The notes: generated by a model not told the origin, from the sequence alone. A DNA stretch of 64,000 nt from Poa pratensis (GCA_947311845.1 CAMZMU010000071.1:22047236-22111235); one strand, 5' to 3'; shown: positions 11,042 through 23,330, counted from the stretch's first letter. A program made the numbers and translations.

Positions 11042-13670
11042 CTAAATGACAAGAATCAATTCAAAGTTTTTCATTGCTGTCTTTGTTGTGATCTCTCCAC
11101 AAACACTGATTTGTTTATAACATACCGTGAGTTATTTTTATGGCTTTGCTGCATTTTCTTTGATCTGTTACTAATCATAACCTTTCTTTCTTGCAACTTC
11201 TTTGACCACGTGACTAATGATACCTTCTGTTTTCCCTCGAATTAATTAATCTTTCTTGGAATAGACATGAATCAGGTGAAGTGATCTCATGGTTTCCCCC
11301 ATTCTGTCCCGCTGATGCGACTCTATTGTATTCTCATGTGATGAAGTGACTCGGCTGCCAACCTTTGCCAAAGAGGAGGGGTGAATCACGTCGGACTCTA
11401 CAACCTGAAAAAGACAGCAATGTCTCGTCACGAATTGGAACAAAGTAGTAGTGTTAGATGTATTTTAGATTGCTTATGTGCCAGTTGTACGAGCAAATAA
11501 ATTGCTCGGATAGGTGCATTTCTCTAAATACCGCTACAAGCTTTTTCTCAATGTCGTGGTATTCATCTAGAGGATATGACTGGCTATTCTGTTTTCAGTG
11601 TATGCTCTCCTGGGGATGGTAGCGAAGTGGTTCATTGTATTTGCAGTGTGAGTAATCTATGTCGCCCATTTGATCTTCCACCTTAAATCTTCACAGTAAC
11701 AACATGTATTCCCTATGAAGCATGGCAAAGAGCCCAGGAAAACCATCTGGAATGGATACTTCAAGTGTCGTGCACATAAAGCTGAAGAGAACATATGAAA
11801 ATTCTTTGACGCACAACGGAGTAGCTCTTAATTAACAAGAGACAATTGGTTGGATTTTTTGCTTCCTATAAATAAAACATTAAATTATTACATTTGTCGA
11901 AACGCATTATGAGGGAAGTGAATCTTAATGATTTTTGAACGTTATGTGGTTTTCTTTTCTATACATGGAATGTGCGTTGTGCTTCATGTGTGGCAAGAAA
12001 ATAAACTAGAGATCCCCGTAGTGCTTACATGTGTGGCAATACAAAAAACTCGAGATCCCCGTAGCAACGCACGGGCACTCAACTAGTAGTTAGTAATAAT
12101 AATGTCGCTAGGCACCGCGCTCACTACGACTAAACTCCATTTTCTTGTTCGGAGGATGTTTGAACCACTCGTCTAGCACTCTAGCGAAAGCGTAAGAACC
12201 GTGGGAACGTACACGCGTAGACTGGTTACTAGTTGAATTCGGCGCGGCGACACGCCGCGCCCTTTAAGAGAAATTTTATGTAGAAAATTGATGGAATATG
12301 AAGGCAGCTTTGTAAGTAACGGAAAGAAACAGAAGCACCTATTCTTTAATTAAGAAGATATGAAATGTACATTATATAACATCCCTAGACATCAACATGA
12401 GAAGGAAGAAATAAATCAATCAGTATATACAAAATCCAGCTGTCCTTAAATTTGGAAAATATGAAATACACGTTAGAACATTCGAAGGTATCAGTATAAA
12501 AAAGATGAGGGAAAGCAATTAGTATGTACAGAATTAAATAGTGTATTATAATTTTAAATCAACACAGGGCATAAAATCAGATATCATTAGGGAGTCTAAT
12601 ATTTAAGAAAATTAAATTGACAGAAATTAAAATAAGATCAATGACAACCAGAAGGACATCGAATATATAAAAGTGTATCCAACAGGATGAGAATACATCA
12701 AGTTGTCGCAAAGGAATATTCTTGATGCTCGGTATGCACACATCATTTAGTTCAGGTGAGACCGTGCACATTAGCTGTGTTCATGTATAATTCTTAGTTA
12801 CAACACAGGGCATAAAAATAACATACCAAATATTCTTATTTGATTTAACATGTGCTTCATATTTAACATATTTGGAAAATATATATGACATGTGAACTTT
12901 TAACCTTTTTGTGAAGAGGTAGAAAGTATCTCCCATCATATGTGATTAAAATCAAGATTTGATCCATGATAGAACATTAAATGTCAGATCATTCTTTAAA
13001 CATGAAAAATTCTAACGAAGGAAGTGACGTAACAGGCATACAAAAAAGCGACATGATGAAAGTGTAAGAGAAGAATGAAGGGAAAGATGATGCTAGACTA
13101 ACCACCTATATACACAAAAGACATGACTAATACCATCCTATGTTTCACCCAAAGCTAGAATAAAATTTTAACATTCTTAATTATACAAAGGCTAGAAGTA
13201 ATACACGCAAGCCACAATCAAAACAAAATATAGTGCCCAGTAGCGAAACTGAAAACTACAGTACCCAAACCTGAAACACATAGTAGGAAAATGTGGATAG
13301 AATTCACAGGTTCAGCTTTCATGAGCTCAAAATAGAAGGATTAAAGTTAATATTACTTCTATGGCAGAAAGCCATTCAATATCTAGGAAGTTTGATCTAG
13401 TCAATTCATTGCAATAATCCAATTAGCTGCATGGGACACTATATTTGATATCTGCAACAGGTTTGAAAGAAGAACAAAGCTCTCAAATACAAATGGAAAT
13501 TTGGATCAACCAAATTCCGAATGGAACAATTAGCAAGCACAGCAAATAGTGAAATAACCTATTTGCATTCATGACATGTGTGAAATAATGGAGGTAAAAG
13601 TCCAAAATCTAGATAAATCAAAGTCCTTTCATGCTGCCGGATATTATAGGTAAAACTTGACTAAGGACCA

Positions 13671-13825
13671 CAAAAAAAAAAAAAAAAAAAAAAAAAGAGG
13701 AATTAAAATAAGTTTTAACTAAATATATGAGGCATTAGCTGAAGAAGCAATCGATTCATGTATCGTGCATGAAAAAACTAAATATATGAGGCCTTAGCTG
13801 AAGAAACAGAGGAATTAAAATAAGC
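13671..13825. repeat. Poly-A run and short direct duplication
   Basis: A run of about 26 A (about 13671-13696) is followed by two copies of ACTAAATATATGAGGC(A/C)TTAG, about 58 bp apart. A second pair, GGAATTAAAATAAG, sits near 13700 and 13812. Non-coding. Confidence 0.6.
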
Positions 13826-15050
13826 TGTAACTAAATATAATGACGCAACACACACTAACAGACAAAGTTTTTTATAACTATCCAGCTTTGTTTTTCTTCT
13901 TGCAGGTTTTTCGAACTCTTAGGTGAGCCCTGCAAGCTTCATAAAGCACCATGTAGATACCTTCTATAGAATTGGCCAGTTTGCAAAGAAGAAACCCAAA
14001 GCACGTAACCTGTTCTGAAAAGAAGCAAATTTGTAACATCTCAGTCTTGCAGTACTGGAGAGAGAACTGGAGCTTATGATAGTAATTAATACATAACTCA
14101 AAGGTCGATCACATACACCTTAGCAAATACTGTGCTAACTGTTTCTATTTTTTTGACACATTACAGTTATGGCAGTGAGTTCTAAGGTAGGGATCATTGC
14201 ATACGCAGAGGTGGCTGACATAGCAGGCCTCACTCTGTTGATCGGCAGTCAAGCCACCATAACCCCATCGCCCACGAAGGTGCAAGCTTGCTGCATGCCA
14301 AATAAGAAAAGGAAGCCGAATACTGGAACACATGGTAGATACACATCATTTAAGTTCCGTTGCAGCTAATGAAAATCTCATGGCCTCATGCGTATGCAGG
14401 GAAAGCAGTGGGCACAACAGTAAACTTTCATGGAGAAATGAAATTGTGTTTTGCTTTTCAATGCCAGCTCAGCTTGCAGGCTTGTAGTAAAATACAATAA
14501 CATGCAGATGCGGGAACATTTATCCTACTAACCAAATCTGTCAACTCAAACACCAGGAAACCCAAAAGATGAGGTTTGAAAACTCACTGTATAGTTGTTA
14601 TCAACCACTATTACAATTAGTAGAGCAGGGAGCAAGTCCAGAACTACATGTACTGGGAAGACCGACATGACATGCATACAGTTGGAACCATAATAAAACA
14701 TGCAGTAGTAGAAGTAACTATGGAAAGAAGGAAGATAAAGAATTAGAACAGAGGAAAAAGCAAATAGAGAAGTGGGGTACCTGCGAATGCCAACACATTT
14801 GCACTATGACATCCAATTTTGAGCTCTCAGGCAATCTCCAATGCACAACTGCATTTCAGAACACCAATTCTGTACAACGCTATCTGCTTAAACTTCCTGC
14901 AAAATATTCAATGAAATATAATAAATAGATACTACAGAAAGTAATTTAAACCCTATTCTTCAATCGCACTACACCAAATCACACCTTTTCACGGTGAGAA
15001 CAATCCACAAATAGAGGTACAGTTCACAACAATGAATGAAAATAGAAACC

Positions 15051-15238
15051 TGAACCAAATTATTTGTAACCCACTATAAAGCCTCATTGCACAAAACAGA
15101 ACGAAAATAGAAAGCTGACCCAAATTACTCTACAACTCATTGTAATGCCCTGTTGCAGAAAACAAAACGAAAATCAAAATCAAAAGCTGAACCAAATTCT
15201 CATGTAACTCATTGTAACGCCTTGTTGCAAAAAGAACC
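15051..15238. repeat. Three-copy tandem repeat of 64-72 bp
   Basis: The unit CTGAACCAAATT, then GTAACTCATTGTAA, then CC(T)TGTTGCA, then AACGAAAAT is repeated from about 15052, 15116 and 15188. Copies are diverged. Inside Helitron B, no coding role. Confidence 0.75.
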
Positions 15239-17086
15239 GTAGCAAACCCAGCAAAAATAAGGGTAAATAGATGCTTCATCTGGTGGAAAGCACTTAAGCA
15301 TATATATTTCAGTACCACCACACTCCAGAATAAAGCTGGAAGGTAATACAAATTATGGAAATGCAGCTCTAACTCTTTCCATTAAATAGGACAAACAACG
15401 TGGAAGGAAATCATGCCACAACGGATTTTTTTTTTTTTGGAGGGATAGATAAGGAATGGAACATGTAATGAAGGTCCTAATACAATTTTAGTTTTCAATC
15501 CCACAAAGTATAACATTAAACTTTTACCTCCAATGAACTTCATGATTAGTTCTTCCAACGGAATCAATCCCACAAAGTTTTCAATCATGCCTTCCACGTT
15601 TAGTTCTTCCAACGGGATCAGTTTCTGCAGCTAAACAAATTCAACAGTTAGAATACAGGTTTTTCAGAATAAAAATTGGGATACAAAACATATAGCTAAT
15701 GCTAGCCTAGATACACAGTTCACATCTAACAGAAGGACATGTTGCATCATTCTCGATCTTCTGAAGCCTCTAATGATAATAGCAACAGATGAAATAATTT
15801 ATCTATGTGCTATGTATTTGTATCGACCACCTATAAGACTTCAGACTTGGGTAAGTGCCTTCAAATTTGGCTTAGTGTTCCATGGTGCTCAAATTGACAG
15901 TTTTATACAGCTAAAGGTATTACATTACATGTACCAAAACCATTAACTGCAAGTATTGTGTACTTCTCGATACAGAATGCAGGCATATGCGGGCACCGTG
16001 GGGAGAGACATAGAAACCGCATGTTTCCACCAATAAAAGGCTATTTGTGCTGGTTAAAACTGATGTTATTATTAAAGCTACAACTAATTGTGAAAGGGGA
16101 TATACTTGTTGGAAGCCAATTCTAATAGCAAAAAAGCTAGACTGGTAGATTGGTTCCACTTTATATAGCAAAGATAAAAGAAGAAGACATACATGCCCTG
16201 CAGAAATCAAGTGCCTCATTTAGAATAAATCAACTCAGTAAAAATCATTCCTAAAGCTGGCCGTTTTCTATATCAGTGATTTATGTTTAAGCAATATTTA
16301 TTGTCATAAGATGAAAATACACCAGTGGAAGATGGCGTTTTCTCTTATCCAGACCACAAGCATTCTGAAAATAAGGTTCATACAATTGATCACGTAATTG
16401 GATATATATTTGCGCAATAGCTAAACAAACATTAGTGCATTTCCTTGATGTTCCACACATTCTTATAATCAATCATGAAACAACGATTCAATGAAACAAA
16501 ATACAAACTGATAGTGTGACGGGGCTAGCTCTACGACAGCTGAATAACACAATTATAAAAGCATGTTAGCCAGAAATATTTGTCGGTCAGGCAAAAAAAT
16601 AGGCAGAATCAACTGACCACGGAAAAAAGCAACATGGAATTATTTCATCCACGTAAATGGAAGATTATATATTAACAGTAAGATCATTTTGGTTTCTTAA
16701 ATAAATACATGTAAGAGCATTCATAACCATAAAAACTGAGTCACCCTAATTATCATAAGACATGGTTCTGGTAAGTAATATGAAGCATATACCTTTGATT
16801 TTGCCTTGCTATCTCTTCCCGCACAAATAGACCTGCCAGGATCTGCTACAATGTAATAACTGTTCAGCACAGCAGTATAACATGTAAATTAATAGGAGCG
16901 TACCAAGAGAAATGCGTCTGAGAGAATACAACCTATCGATCCAAGTAAATAGCACTTGCGGGGATAAATTGAAAGCACCATTTCACATGCTTTTGCAGCC
17001 TAGAAATAGCTGTTCACATCTGCTAGCGTGCTATGGGCTCGCACTACACAGGTAAAAGATTCGGCAGAAACAGAACATGCCAATTT

Positions 17087-17238
17087 CATGTACGATTAGG
17101 AAATTAATACCCCACAGTATTATGTCCGAAATAAAATACGATGTGTGAATACGTGCCAAACTCATGTACAATTAGGAAATTAATACCCCATAGTATTATT
17201 TCTAAAATCAAATACGATGTGTGTATATCCATTTCTTA
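17087..17238. repeat. 76-bp tandem duplication
   Basis: CATGTACGATTAGGAAATTA begins at 17087, and the same sequence with C/A changes begins at 17163. The copies extend through AAATACGATGTGTG. Confidence 0.8.
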
Positions 17239-17531
17239 CTCTGAAACAAAGCAAGAGACATAAAAGAAGAAAGAAATCCTAGAACTAAACGCTGAACAAT
17301 GACATGAATAATTATGAGCATGGCCCTAGGAATGCATTTCGACTAATATGTATTTCACTTATAAATACAAAGGCAGGGCAGTAAAAATAGCTACCTAGAA
17401 GACAGACCAGGTGGCCATCAAGCATGAGCGCGAAGCGATCCCGAACCAGAAAAGAGTCGTCCCTTGCAAAGAAGAAGGAATCTAACGGTAGTCGGAATAT
17501 GATCTGTAACTTTATTTGAATATTGATATCA

Positions 17532-17735
17532 TACAAAGGGCTAAACATGTTTAAAATTGATACATGCATAGGCCTTAGATCCGAGAACTGATATTGTTCC
17601 CACGAATCACTTATCTATTTAGCAAATATACGTACAAAGGCCTAAACATGTTTAAAACTGACACCTGCATGGGCCTTAGATCCGAGAACTGATATTGTTC
17701 CCACGAATCACTCATCTATTTAGCAAATATGTGTT
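17532..17735. repeat. About 101-bp tandem duplication
   Basis: TACAAAGGGCTAAACATGTT at about 17532 is repeated at about 17633. Both copies continue through GATCCGAGAACTGATATTGT to AGCAAATAT with only a few substitutions, so this duplication is younger than the other repeats in Helitron B. Confidence 0.85.
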
Positions 17736-18824
17736 GCAGATGGAACTCATATAACCAAGATATATTGCAAATAACAACGACCTTATTTAGAGCAAAGATT
17801 GATATAACAATATTTTGTGGAAGGCACATATATTTTTACTTATATTGTTAAATGAAAGATGCTTTGTGTCTCATTCAGCCTAATATTGTTACATGACATG
17901 AGAAGTTAAATATACGGTCAAACACAATCACTGCTGAAAGATCTGGAAAACTTAAAAGTAGGGTGCTCACCTTGATGTTCCAGGTAAGAAGATTTAATGA
18001 TTTCAGATACATAGCACTTTCAGCAACATAATATATGTAGATGGAACCTATAACAATTGCCAAGACCAGTTCCTCCAGCTTGTTGGCCAGCCTGCACCTA
18101 TTTATCCATGAACAAAAATCAGTAAATATCGTTGCATTATAGCTAGACATCAGTGAGTCGAAATAATCTGACAATAAATTAGATGCAGACCGACAGCCCT
18201 AGCGCATATTCACAGATAAAACAAAAAACATCAAGAATTGATCCTTTCCAGAAAACAAACCTTGGAAGGGGATTGACTTGTCTCCACTTCATGAATGTCA
18301 TGCTCCAAACTGTTTCCTGGCAATAGCAAAAACAATGAGCACTTTGGGCCATATGATGCAGCTGAAATAGAAAGCATTCTTGACAGATGTATACATTGAA
18401 ATATTAAGATTTCATTGGGCCAGTTGAAAGACAACCTGTAAAATAAATAAATCACAGCTCAAAACTCGCCACTAACACCGTGGAGGAGATCTCAACCGAG
18501 GAGAATAAACACCTCTGCATCATCTCCATGCGTGGTTGCCTCTCTCTAAAACGAAATGGATTTTAACACCTCTGCATCCTGCTTAGAGTTTCATCAAACA
18601 CTTCATAGGCATAGATTATACAGAATCTGCACAGAAAAATAAGAAGCTAAGCTACGGGATGAAATCAACAGAGGTGAGCGGAGAGGCAAATCAGGAGGTT
18701 GTCGTTACGTAAGCTCAGCAGAAGGGCGTGGCTAGCAGCAGCTCACCTCGGCTCGAATTCCTCATCCATATATACAGTGATGGCCCTCATGTTCGCCTTG
18801 TTTAACACCAAGGATGGAGATGCG

Positions 18825-19385
18825 TTAGTGGTGCTCCTGCTCCTCCTTTTGTGCAGTGGAAGTCAATATCCTGCTCTCCATCTTCTCCTTTTGCTCCAGC
18901 ATCCTGTTTCTCCATCTCTCTCCCTCCTCACGGTGGGGGATAGTGTGGAGCTGGACAGGTGCGGGTGGAGGAGGTGAACTGCTACATGAGGAACAAAATC
19001 GACGGTAAGAGAGATGGAGAGATAGAGGAGACCTGGGATTCAGCTGAAGATGTACCTTCCCGACATGAGGACAATGATGGGGACACGCACGCAACGAAGA
19101 CCCGTGCTTGGCGGCATGAGGTTGGCAGCAGCGGCATATCGCGGCCCCTCGTGCTTTCTTCTGCTCAGCACGGAGGAGGACGCAGCAGCTCGAGGTGGGA
19201 GAGGCTCGTGGCGGCCATGCTCGGTGGCGCAAGGTCGACGGTGGGGAGATCAGCAGGGACGGCCCCCACCGCGACGCGGGCGGCCGGAGATGGAGGCGGC
19301 GCCGGCGGCCGCCGTCACACGCCGTCCTCCCCAGCTCGCCGTCCACGCCTGGCCGGGGCTCACCGCCTGTGGCCGCGCCTGTCAC
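18825..19385 (-). other. GC-rich exon-like block near the 5' end of Helitron B
   Basis: GC content rises sharply from about 18900 to 19800. A 186-codon frame is open on the minus strand and frames of similar length are open on the plus strand (for example 18959-19597), so openness alone is not evidence of a gene. Position and orientation mirror the GC-rich blocks of Helitrons A and C. No domain was recognised. Confidence 0.3.
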
Positions 19386-20604
19386 ACGCCGTCCTCCCCA
19401 GCTCGCTCACGCCCGGCCGCGTCCCCGCCCGGCTAGGCCATGGCGGCACTCGCCCGCGCCGGCCACGCCTGCCCCTAGCTGCGTCCGCGCCGGCGGGAGG
19501 GGAAAGAGGAGGAGGAGGCGAGGCGCGGGGGGAGGCCATCAGTTCGCCGTCGTGGCCGCCGCCTCAATCTCGGGTGGGGAATGAGAGGATCCCGTGATCT
19601 AGGGTTAGGGCTCAGCCTATATGTACGAATCGCGCGCGGCCGCGCCAGTGGGGGAAATCAAATCGAAATGGAGGAGAAGGTGGAGCGGCGACCGCCGCGT
19701 GGACCGCGCGACATCACGGCAGCGGAGGTGGCCGGAGCACGCCGGAATGAGTCGGCGACGGTGAGGCGGCAGAGGTCGCCGTGGGAGCGAGAGCGAGGGG
19801 AGAGAGAGGAGAGTTTGGGGGATGTTGTCGTGAAACTTGCATAAAAGTCCAGGTTTTTTAGGAATTTTCGAATTGGTCCCTCGACTCGCGTTCTTGTGGA
19901 CCGCGGGTTTGGTTTATGGTTTTGGGAGGGATCGTTTTGCAAAACCGTCATGAACGCGGTCTGTGGATCGTCCGATCGCCGGGCGACGGCCGGGATCGAA
20001 GCACTGTAGTACTGTAGATTTCTACAGTAACACTGTAGCTAAGCACAGTAACTCGAGCGCGGAGAGCTCGCCGTTTTGCACAGCTTTCATATAGTTAGTA
20101 ATAACTAAGCCGAGATAATAACCTGATCCTGGTCCTGGTCTTCCTTTTGACGCCAGTTTATAGCTGCCAACACGTTCTATTTTAATCAAAATTTCACTGG
20201 TTAATTGCCCGGCGAGGGAAAGTGCTCGCACGCAGGACCGGGTCTCCTTCTGTTCTTCACTTTCAGGCCAGTGCACCTACCATACTAATTCCGCGATACA
20301 GCTGCTGATTCTGGTGGCGGGCTCTCTTAATTGTATCGTCGAGAGAATTGTCATCCTCCTCACGGTGTGGCCTGACCTCCTCCACATCTCTGCTCCGCTG
20401 GCTACTTCGTAGTAGCTCGCTGTCACCGGGAAGACTTTTCTGCTCTGCGTCTTCCTCCTCGGTCGTTCTGGTGGTTGCTCTGGATCCGCGTCTCAGAAGA
20501 AGAGATAAAAATTTGGGTGATTCTGATTTCGCGAGATGCATCGGCCTGTGATTTGCGATGAGTAGATGAAGATTAGAGTGCAGCTGCGGGAATTTGGCAT
20601 CGAG

Positions 20605-20828
20605 GTACGTACGCCTACCATACCAGTTCTTCTTTGAATCCTCGCCCTGTTCTTGGAGTACGGTAGGTAGAACAGAGGATATTGGGAGACGATCGATCCT
20701 CTGAATTTCTCGATGATGCATACGAGACGGTCTCTTCCAATCCACATACCTAGCAGTCAGACGCCTAGATGACGCATCCCCAATCAAATACAGAAGCGAG
20801 CATTGCTAACCGAACTCATTTCCTGCAG
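20605..20828 (+). other. Putative 5'-UTR intron of the EDR4-like gene
   Basis: GAG/GTACGT at 20605 is a strong donor and TTTCCTGCAG ending at 20828 is a strong acceptor, 25 bp before the proposed ATG. The pseudogene at 543 retains the last part of this intron-like sequence, which supports its being part of the gene. Confidence 0.5.
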
Positions 20829-20852
20829 CTTGTGAGCGTCTCGGTGACGACG

Positions 20853-22174
20853 ATGCAGAGCGATCAGGTGAAGATGCGGTTCGGGCGGTGCCCGTACTGC
20901 CGCGCCATGATCTACCAGGACCCCAACGCCGTCATCTACTACTGCAGCAAGTGCCGCACCCCCATCCGCGGCAAGAACCCGGAGCCGACGGACGACGACG
21001 AGTACGCGCTCGCGCAGCTCGAGATCCTCTCCTTCGACACCATGTCCACCTTCTCCGACGAGACGGAGCCGTCCAGCGCGGACCTCGATCCCAGCAGCCG
21101 GGACAACGGGTCGCCTCCTCCTCGTCGGCGTACAGGCCCTACAGCGCGATCAGAACCGGTCCAAGAAGCGGCGATCTCGGCCGGCACGACGAAACAGAGA
21201 TTCGGGGAACCGGATCTCCGATGCACAGCCGTGTGAGTGACCTCCGGCCGGCCTCGCGGAGGACCAGGCAGCCGGCGAGCGCAGACCTGGACGCGCCGGC
21301 GGACCAAGGGTCGAGGGATGGCGGCGGACAGTTCGACGTGCCGAGGACCAGGTCGGCCTCGTGCCGTGCGTCGCCGCTGAGCTCGCAAGAACTCGAGGCG
21401 GCGATGGGTTTGTCAGGGGATGGGCGTGGAAATGGACCGGCCGCCGGTGGTGCTGCCAGATCGCCGCTCGGTGACCCGGCGTTCCAGCAGGACCTCCTGC
21501 ATGCGCTGGAGAACCTGCGGAAGCTCATCGTCGCCGTTGAGGAGCCGCTCAGGGTCGACGCGCCCCGGCCCACCGCCGGTGTGCCTTCCGAGAGCGCGTC
21601 TTGCAGCAAAAGCGCCCCGCAGAAAGTCACAAGGCGCGACTCCCGCATCCTGCGCCGCCTCGAGTCGCAGCTCACGCACGCGTTGCCCGCCGACAACGGC
21701 CCGCCGCAGGACAATGCCGCCAGTTCTTTGCCGTTGCTGTCGTCGGCATCGGCACCGGCATCGGCATCGAGCAGCCGGCGCGGGGCATCGTCGAGACACC
21801 TGCTCTGCCGCCCGATACTCGGCGGCACGCCGTTCGTCACCTGCGACGAGTGCGAGGAGATGCTGCAGCTGCCAGCGGCGCTGTCCGTGGACAGACTCAC
21901 CAGACTTCAGTGCGGCGGCTGCGGAGAAATGCTCACGGTAACGCTGCCGGCGATCGGCGGCGGCTCGATGGACCGGCCGAGGAAGATATTTTCCGCGCCG
22001 CAGCCTGCTGGTTCTGGCGCCGACGATGCGGTGGAGCAGCACACGCGCGCGAGGACTCGTTTGAGTGCCGAGGAGCCGCGGCAGGGGCCCGACGAAGGGC
22101 CGCTCCACCACGTGCTCGGGTACAGCTCCGTCAGCTCGGTTCTGCGGAGCCGGCGGTACGACGAGCACATCTGA
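20853..22174 (+). CDS. EDR4-like zinc-ribbon protein, with an apparent 1-bp frameshift
   Basis: The product resembles plant proteins of the ENHANCED DISEASE RESISTANCE 4 group, linked in Arabidopsis to control of salicylate-dependent defence and endocytic traffic. The first frame, from ATG 20853 to about 21110 (about 86 residues), holds an N-terminal zinc ribbon with CPYC and CSKC. The second frame, about 21110 to TGA 22174, holds a Ser/Ala-rich middle and the C-terminal probable zinc-ribbon domain (CDECEEML and CGGCGEML at about 21840-21945). The two frames join only if one base is missing near 21107-21112 (GACAACGGGTCGCC). The pseudogene at 543 has GACAACGGAGTCGCC there, one base more. A spliced solution would need an intron of about 35 bp, too short for plants. 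Either the allele is broken or the base is a sequence error. The start was chosen because it begins the conserved block and follows the acceptor at 20828. Confidence 0.7.
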
Positions 22175-22900
22175 GCACTCGTTTGCCTTCTTCTTATGGC
22201 GCGCGGAAAGAAGCAATTGAATTGTGAAAATCTACATTCATTCTTAGATTTTTTTACTGTGTATGACATGTGGTTTTTAGGGTTTTATTTATAGAGATGA
22301 ATACCGATTTCATTCATCAAAATATTGTACATTGCCTTTTTATTTAGTGTACAAACTAAAATGAAAATGAAAAATCATATGTTATATTTTTTATATTGGA
22401 AATAATTATGGTCAAATATAGAGTGACTATAATTAGAAGTCTTTTTTTCAAAGGTGTAACGGTCACATGTTTAGCCATACATCGCGTGCCCCATGAAAAA
22501 TCACCAATTTCTCAGCACCTTCTCCAGCGCTGGCGAGCGCAAACCCTGACTTCAGACTCCGCACCCTTCCTCTCCCTTCCCGGTTCGATGTCGCCTTGGT
22601 CAACTCTCACAGTTGCATTCTCTAGAGCGGCTCCCTGGCGGTCGACGTCGTGTCGCCGACTCTAGCGAACTATGGTGGGACGCGGTGATGGATAGGGCAA
22701 GGGGGAATCTGGGGTTGGGATGAGAGGAAGAAGGAGAGAAAATGAATCGAGAATGAGAGGGGAACAACAAACACTTAAAGCGGAAAACAGGTCTGCTAGA
22801 GGCCAAGTAAGACAAAGCGACCCGACAAAAACCTACTTTCGCAAGGGTCTATATCATTAAATACATAATGAAATATATTTCACATTATAAATTCTAATAT
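22175..22900. other. Intergenic, partly GC-rich
   Basis: 22175-22440 is AT-rich, probably the 3' UTR and downstream of the EDR4-like gene. 22500-22690 is GC-rich with short open frames and no recognisable domain. No transposon ends were found. Confidence 0.4.
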
Positions 22901-22901
22901 A

Positions 22902-23170
22902 TTTTTTTATGAAACACAGTATAGACTACAGATCGCAGACAACATGCGTATACACTCACCCTATGAACGCATACACACTCTACCCCTGTGAGACTGAGCC
23001 GGCGGATCAGGTATTGAGTTTGATAAAGTCACCACAGGCGCCTCGCTATCGACGAAAACATCGACTCCCACTAAACAATATTCCGACTAAATAATAAACA
23101 CTAGCGTCAAACTGGGTATGAACTCTGCTGGGCTGGGTACAATCAACCTACTAACCATCATCAAGAGAGC
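22902..23170 (-). mobile_element. Au-type SINE (degenerate)
   Basis: On the plus strand it starts with a T run, then TGAAACACAGTA, CACTCACCCTATGAACGC, CTACCCCTGTGAG, GACTGAGCCGG and GGCGCCTCG. This series is the reverse complement of the 3' half of the grass Au SINE. On the minus strand the 5' part has a pol III B-box-like AGTTCATACCC near 23120 and an A-box-like TGGTTAGTAGG near 23150. It is diverged with internal deletions. Target duplications were not resolved. It sits between the EDR4-like and PPR genes. Confidence 0.75.
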
Positions 23171-23330
23171 AACGTTAGTTAAATTTAATATTGATTGACA
23201 TCTGAACAAAAAATATAGGCCTTGTTTTGGAGGGAGCAGTAAAAATGCATAGAGGAAGAACACCATGGCTTAGCCTGTGCGTGCCATAGGGCCCGCCTGC
23301 CAGCGAGAGACTCGGTTGACCTGACCGACG

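Larger units (their letters stand above)
7778..12086 (+). mobile_element. Helitron C (plus strand, nested in Helitron A)
   Basis: It begins TCTTGACTATTAAATGGGAG at 7778 and ends CTAG at 12083-12086. The end is preceded by the hairpin CCCGTAGCAACGCACGGG, the characteristic grass Helitron 3' end. Flanks are A (7777) and T (12087). Joining the flanks gives CATA/TAGTTAGTAATAA, which is exactly what Helitron B shows at 20088-20104, so the borders are confirmed by a paralogous empty site. Length is 4309 bp. No Rep/helicase was found; the interior has possible captured exons near 8.0-8.8 kb and 10.9-11.0 kb. Confidence 0.9.
5162..12099 (-). mobile_element. Helitron A (non-autonomous, minus strand, split by Helitron C)
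   Basis: The 3' terminus lies at 5162 and reads CTAG on the minus strand, preceded by a GC-rich palindrome (GCGGCGT/ACGCCGC at 5177-5191) about 11 nt inside. The flanking base is A on the plus strand, matching Helitron insertion into AT. The 5' terminus lies near 12099: sequence CAGCTTTCATATAGTTAGTA is shared with Helitron B and both diverge just after TTAGTAATAA. The 5' start is therefore TT rather than the canonical TC. Without the nested element at 7778-12086 its length is about 2.6 kb. No Rep/helicase gene is present, so it would need help in trans. Confidence 0.75.
12229..20104 (-). mobile_element. Helitron B (non-autonomous, minus strand)
   Basis: The 3' terminus is CTAG at 12229-12232, with host A at 12228. 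It is preceded (minus sense) by a perfect hairpin: GGCGCGGCG at 12241-12249 pairs with CGCCGCGCC at 12253-12261. The 5' end near 20104 shares with Helitron A the sequence CAGCTTTCATATAGTTAGTA and a GC-rich zone with repeated CTGTAG motifs. Length is about 7.9 kb. The interior is AT-rich, holds several short tandem duplications and has no Rep/helicase. No captured gene could be named. A composite of more than one insertion cannot be excluded. Confidence 0.6.

Noticed and set aside
20263..20787. 174-codon minus-strand frame upstream of the EDR4-like gene
   Set aside because: No recognisable domain; it overlaps the likely 5' UTR and intron of the plus-strand gene and has no homologous trace in the pseudogene copy.
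21101..21145. Mini-intron explaining the EDR4-like frameshift
   Set aside because: A 35-bp GT-AG stretch would fix the frame but is below the length plant splicing tolerates, and the pseudogene keeps the sequence as coding.
21413..22216. Long frames on both strands over the EDR4-like gene (253, 267 and 208 codons)
   Set aside because: GC-rich shadow frames; the zinc-ribbon motifs are only in the plus frames described.
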